From: Paludisphaera borealis
GTDB taxonomy: Bacteria > Planctomycetota > Planctomycetia > Isosphaerales > Isosphaeraceae
NCBI RefSeq assembly: GCF_001956985.1
Contig: NZ_CP019082.1
Span: forward strand, 2,170,001 to 2,234,000
Direction of reading: 5' to 3'
Length of the DNA: 64,000 nucleotides
Every line of letters begins with the position of its first letter. Within the stretch, counting starts at the first letter, position 1. Shown here piece after piece: positions 60,901 to 64,000 of this stretch. The position numbers were made by a program, and so were the translations under genes. The notes under the pieces were generated by a model that saw only the letters and a program-made list of their open reading frames with translations, was not told the origin of the DNA and searched no databases.

Positions 60901-61288
60901 TTGGCACGCTGCAATCCAGCAACTTTCAAGCATGCGACTCCGACTACAGGCGACGGCCTCGCCGTCGCCCACGACGTGGGCATCTTCCGCGTGAGCGATC
61001 AGTCGTTAGTCGGATCGATTACACTTCCCACCGGGACGGGAGGAGTTCTCCTCGACGGCTTCCGCTACTATTCTTTGGGAAGCAGTCTTGCTCTCGTCGC
61101 CGGAGAGCAATACTTGATCGCCATCACCATTTGCAGGCGTCGCCGCCCCTGGCGTGTTCGGCCCCAACTTCCTGTTCAATGACGGAACGGCGGTTCCGGA
61201 GCCCTCGACGTTGGTCATGGGACTCGTCCCGGTGCTTCTGTCGTTGGCCGCCTCGCGCCGTCGGCAGTTAGCGCACAACGCAGCCTGA
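60901..61288 (+). pseudogene. Truncated, frameshifted PEP-CTERM protein gene
   Basis: In one frame (60901 to about 61125) the DNA encodes AHDVGIFRVSDQSLVGSITL, then GFRYYSLGSSLALVAGEQYL, a sequence type I associate with small planctomycete PEP-CTERM proteins. In the next frame (about 61118-61288) it continues FAGVAAPGVFGPNFLFNDGT, then VPEPSTLVMGLVPVLLSLA, RRRQ and TGA, a full PEP-CTERM signal. The second frame has a TGA at 61115-61117, so one indel near 61118-61132 breaks the gene. No signal peptide or start with SD precedes the remnant. It sits between the terminator at 60790 and the acyl-CoA ligase. Confidence 0.72.
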
Positions 61289-61321
61289 TCTCCCCAGTCG
61301 ATCGGCCGAAGTCCGACGATC

Positions 61322-63010
61322 TCAGGCCGTGGGAACGGCGGTGACGTCCTCCAGGCCGAGGTCGCGGATGGCCTGATCGCGAAGCTGGTACTTCTGGACC
61401 TTGCCGGTCACCGTGCGCGGTAGGTGCGGGACGATCCGAATGATCTCCGGGATCTTGAAGTGTGAGATCCGCCCGTGGCAGAAGCGGCGGACGTCGGCTT
61501 CGGTGATCGTCGCGCCCGGGCTGGGGACGATCCAGGCGGCGACGATCTCGCCGTACTTGCGGTCGGGGAGCCCGGCGACGACCACTTCACTGACGTCGGG
61601 GACCGTGTTCAAAAACTCCTCGACCTCCGGCGGGTAGATATTCTCGCCCCCTCGAATGATCAGCTCCTTCGACCGCCCGACGATCCGATAGTTGCCGTCG
61701 TCGCGTAGCCGGGCCAGGTCGCCGGTGTGCAGCCATCCCTCGGCGTCGATCGCCCTGGCGGTCGCGGCCGGATTCTTGTAGTAACCCGCCATCACGTCGT
61801 GCCCCCGGGCGCACAACTCGCCGGGCTCGCCGGGGGGGGAATCGCTCCCCGTGGCCGGGTCGACCAGCTTGACCTCGATCCCCGGCAGCGGCTTGCCCAC
61901 GGTCCCAACGCGCGACTCGATCGGGTCGTCGACCGCCGTAAACGTGATGATCGGCGAGGCTTCGGTCTGCCCGTATCCGATGCAGATTTCCCTCGCCCCC
62001 ATCACGGTCGTCACCTTCTCCATCAGCGGCAACGGGCACGGAGCGCCCGCCATGATGCCGGTGCGCAGGCTCGACAGGTCGTGCTTGGCGAAATCGGGAT
62101 GTTCGAGCTGCGCGACGAACATCGTCGGCACGCCGTAGATCGACGTGCAGCGCTCGCCGCTGATCGCCGCGAGCGTCGCGCCGGCCTCGAACGCCGGCGC
62201 GGGAACGATCATCGCCGCGCCCGCGACCGTGCACACGGCGGTCCCCAGCACGCAGCCGAAGCAGTGATAGAACGGCACCGGCACGCAGACCCGATCGCGC
62301 TCCGTGTAAAGAAGCCGCCGGCCGACGTAATACGCATTCATCAAGACGTTACGATGCGTCAGCATCGCGCCCTTGGGCAGGCCGGTCGTCCCCGAGGTGA
62401 ACTGGATGTTGAAGACGTCGTCGGCCCGCATCGGCGCCTGCCGGGCGGCGAGATCGGCGGCTGTCGCGCGCGGGCCGTTCTCAAGCTCGCTCCAGCTCAG
62501 CCATCCGGGAGACGGCCGCGCGCCGAGCGAGATCAAGCGACGGAGCCGGGGGAACCGCGACGAGGACCACTCGGGTCCGTCGGCCGTCGCCGCCTCGGGG
62601 CAAAGTGATTGGGCCATGCCGACGAAGTCGGAGCCTTTGAACGGGCTGCCGACGATCATGGTCGAGACGTCGGCGAGCCGGAGCGCCTCCTCCAGCTCAT
62701 GCAGGCGGTACGCCGGGTTGATGTTCACCAGAACGGCGGCGGCCCGGGCGGCGGCGAACTGGGACACGACCCATTCAGGGACGTTCATCGACCAGATCCC
62801 GACGTGCTCGCCAGCCTCGATCCCCTGCGCGATCCAGGCCGACGCCATGCGATCCGCGCGCGCGTCGAGGTCGCTCCACGACCAGCGGACGCCGAGCGCC
62901 GGGAAGACCAAGGCGTCGCGCTCCGGCCAGGTCTCGGCCGCTCGCCGCAGCACGCCGCCCATCGTCTGGTCGTACACCCAGGGGAGGGAGTCGAGCCGCG
63001 TTCCGGTCAT
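61322..63010 (-). CDS. AMP-forming acyl-CoA ligase
   Basis: A 562-residue member of the ANL superfamily activating a carboxylic acid with ATP and CoA. The P-loop-like FTSGTTGLPKGAMLTH (A3) is near residue 200, GYGQTEASPIITF (A5) near 340 and GWLHTGDLARLRDDG (A7/A8) near 430. The catalytic Lys is in RTVTGKVQKYQL (A10) near the end. It resembles medium/long-chain and acyclic-terpenoid acyl-CoA ligases. ATG 63010 has GAGGTG close upstream. It follows the enoyl-CoA hydratase by 36 bases, so both act in one acid-degradation operon. An 8-G run at 61832-61839 is a site to confirm by read depth. Confidence 0.93.
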   Translation of the reverse strand: MTGTRLDSLPWVYDQTMGGVLRRAAETWPERDALVFPALGVRWSWSDLDARADRMASAWIAQGIEAGEHVGIWSMNVPEWVVSQFAAARAAAVLVNINPAYRLHELEEALRLADVSTMIVGSPFKGSDFVGMAQSLCPEAATADGPEWSSSRFPRLRRLISLGARPSPGWLSWSELENGPRATAADLAARQAPMRADDVFNIQFTSGTTGLPKGAMLTHRNVLMNAYYVGRRLLYTERDRVCVPVPFYHCFGCVLGTAVCTVAGAAMIVPAPAFEAGATLAAISGERCTSIYGVPTMFVAQLEHPDFAKHDLSSLRTGIMAGAPCPLPLMEKVTTVMGAREICIGYGQTEASPIITFTAVDDPIESRVGTVGKPLPGIEVKLVDPATGSDSPPGEPGELCARGHDVMAGYYKNPAATARAIDAEGWLHTGDLARLRDDGNYRIVGRSKELIIRGGENIYPPEVEEFLNTVPDVSEVVVAGLPDRKYGEIVAAWIVPSPGATITEADVRRFCHGRISHFKIPEIIRIVPHLPRTVTGKVQKYQLRDQAIRDLGLEDVTAVPTA

Positions 63011-63046
63011 GGAGCACCTCGCGAGAGCCAACCGACGACGTCGTGG

Positions 63047-63829
63047 TCAGGATACCCAGCGCGGCGGGCGCTTTTCCAGGAACGCGCGCATGCCCTCCCG
63101 CGCTTCTTCCGAGCCGCGCATCGCGGCGCTGACGGCCGCCGCGCCGCGGAGGTCGGCGGGCTTGCCGTCGGTCTCGACGAGCAGCTTCTTCACCATCGCC
63201 TGGGCCCCCGGCGCGCCTCGGGCGTAGCGCTTGCCCAGTTCGACGGCGGCGGCGAGACATCCGTCGTCGGGCGTGATCTCGTTCACGAGCCCCCAGGCGT
63301 GAGCCACTTCCGCCGTGATCGGCTCGCCACTCAGCAGCAATTGGCGGGCTCGACGGCCGCCGATAAGACTCGTCAGGTCGTGCATGACGACCACCGGCGC
63401 GAGGCCGCGAAGCACCTCGGGATAGCCGATCCGGGCCTTGGCGACGGCTACGGCCACGTCGCAGGCGGTCATCAGCCCCGCGCCGCCGGCCAGGGCGTCG
63501 CCGTTGACGGCGGCGATCACCGGTTGGGGCAACGTGTGCAGCCGTCGGATCAGGTCGGCGAAGGCGTGCATCGCGTCCACGCCGGCCTGCTGGGCCTCGG
63601 TCGACGCGTCGTCGGCCGCCGCCTCCTTCAGGTCCATGCCCGAGCAGAACACCTTCCCCTCGCCCGTCAGAACGACCGACCGAATCCGCGGCGTCTTGGC
63701 GATCCGGTCCAATTCGTCGCGGAGCTTCGAGATCAGGTCGCGAGAGAGCGCATTACGCTTGGCCGGCCGCGCGAGGGTCAGGATCGTCACCGGGCCGTCG
63801 ACGTCGGTTTTGACCAGTGCATGGGTCAT
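63047..63829 (-). CDS. Enoyl-CoA hydratase/isomerase family protein
   Basis: A 260-residue crotonase-fold enzyme. The acyl-CoA oxyanion-hole blocks are VFCSGMDLKEA near residue 65 and VNGDALAGGAGLMTACDVAV near 110. IGYPEVLRGLAPVV holds the Glu-bearing active-site region, with the second Glu of classical hydratases not obvious, so isomerase or other crotonase activity is possible. ATG 63829 has GAGGAG 9 bases upstream. The same frame runs open upstream into an AtuA-like sequence with no stop, so it may also be the C-terminal half of a fusion. It precedes the acyl-CoA ligase gene on the minus strand. Confidence 0.88.
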   Translation of the reverse strand: MTHALVKTDVDGPVTILTLARPAKRNALSRDLISKLRDELDRIAKTPRIRSVVLTGEGKVFCSGMDLKEAAADDASTEAQQAGVDAMHAFADLIRRLHTLPQPVIAAVNGDALAGGAGLMTACDVAVAVAKARIGYPEVLRGLAPVVVMHDLTSLIGGRRARQLLLSGEPITAEVAHAWGLVNEITPDDGCLAAAVELGKRYARGAPGAQAMVKKLLVETDGKPADLRGAAAVSAAMRGSEEAREGMRAFLEKRPPRWVS

Positions 63830-64000
63830 GGCGCATGTCTCCTCGAACGCGGTTTGATGGGCTCCGTCGGGTTTGGGGTCTTCCAATCTCAGCTCCAGAA
63901 GCGCCGTCCCCAGGGCCTTGCCCTGCGAGTCGAGCCGGAGCGACCGGCTGGCGCCGCCTCCGAGCGCATGTTCGATCACGAAATTGAAGGCCAGCAGGTT
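63830..64000 (-). CDS. C-terminal part of an AtuA-like domain, in frame with the enoyl-CoA hydratase (partial)
   Basis: The minus strand from the window edge reads NLLAFNFVIEHALGGGASRS, then LRLDSQGKALGTALLELRL. This matches my memory of the conserved C-terminus of AtuA-related (acyclic terpene utilisation, ferredoxin-fold) proteins. Normally a stop follows within a few residues. Here about 17 more codons lead straight into the hydratase ATG with no stop. Either the two proteins are fused, or the hydratase is translated from its own SD as well as by read-through. Confidence 0.6.

Noticed and set aside
61832-61839. Run of eight G residues inside the acyl-CoA ligase gene as a frameshift site
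   Set aside because: The reading frame is intact through it and encodes the expected Ser-Pro-Pro-Gly-Glu loop; only a sequencing-quality check is suggested.

Overview
The window looks like chromosomal DNA of a planctomycete, most likely the Isosphaeraceae (Singulisphaera/Paludisphaera-like). The evidence is high GC with strongly GC-biased third codon positions, a DUF1501 - PPC - DUF1549/DUF1553 - cytochrome/WD40 gene run, PEP-CTERM sorting signals, a CehA/McbA metallohydrolase and a LEDRSLLS-type surface protein. Dispersed repeat families lie between genes. No rRNA, tRNA, CRISPR array, transposase or phage gene was recognised. Start codons were reassigned wherever a Shine-Dalgarno (SD) sequence decided the issue.

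Layout. 1-9.3 kb: clpC with a textbook terminator, a small membrane/TPR protein, an AsmA-like protein, a cysteine-dioxygenase-like cupin, a CehA/McbA metallohydrolase and a small methyltransferase. 9.3-35.8 kb: a glycan locus of about 26 kb. It holds four glycosyltransferase proteins, three of them multi-domain; a GT8-like enzyme; several methyltransferases, one a tandem; an MBOAT/AlgX-like O-acetylation pair; UDP-GlcNAc 2-epimerase (wecB); a sulfotransferase with a long coiled coil; and a beta-helix surface protein. It looks like a factory for a heavily decorated (methylated, acetylated, possibly sulfated) extracellular polysaccharide. No flippase, polymerase or ABC exporter lies inside the window.

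36-43.2 kb: metG, a PEP-CTERM protein, an aldehyde dehydrogenase, ispG and a zinc-ribbon methyltransferase. 43.3-49.2 kb: a GT39-like membrane glycosyltransferase, then a minus-strand set of a MetE-like methyltransferase, a UlaG-like metallo-hydrolase and xylulokinase; the last two overlap by 4 bases. 49.6-51.1 kb: a secreted glucoamylase-type protein. 51.7-60.8 kb: four co-directional genes (DUF1501 Tat protein, PPC-domain protein, DUF1549/1553 cytochrome-like protein, cytochrome/WD40/coiled-coil protein) closed by a strong terminator. 60.9-64 kb: a frameshifted PEP-CTERM pseudogene, then an acyl-CoA ligase, an enoyl-CoA hydratase and the tail of an AtuA-like domain read in frame into the hydratase.

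The most unusual non-coding signal is repetitive DNA. Three copies of an approximately 75-80 bp imperfect palindrome (18.7, 26.1 and 43.3 kb) all sit between convergent gene ends, and one of them supplies the last codons of a membrane protein. A second family (TTGG[C/G]TTCGT...) is clustered at 40.15-40.52 kb, again between convergent genes. A separate 27-bp-arm inverted repeat lies at 48.0 kb. The most unusual proteins are the 1579-residue chimera at 26.2-31.0 kb, whose first domain looks like a decayed methyltransferase, and a set of three coiled-coil proteins in the same glycan locus.
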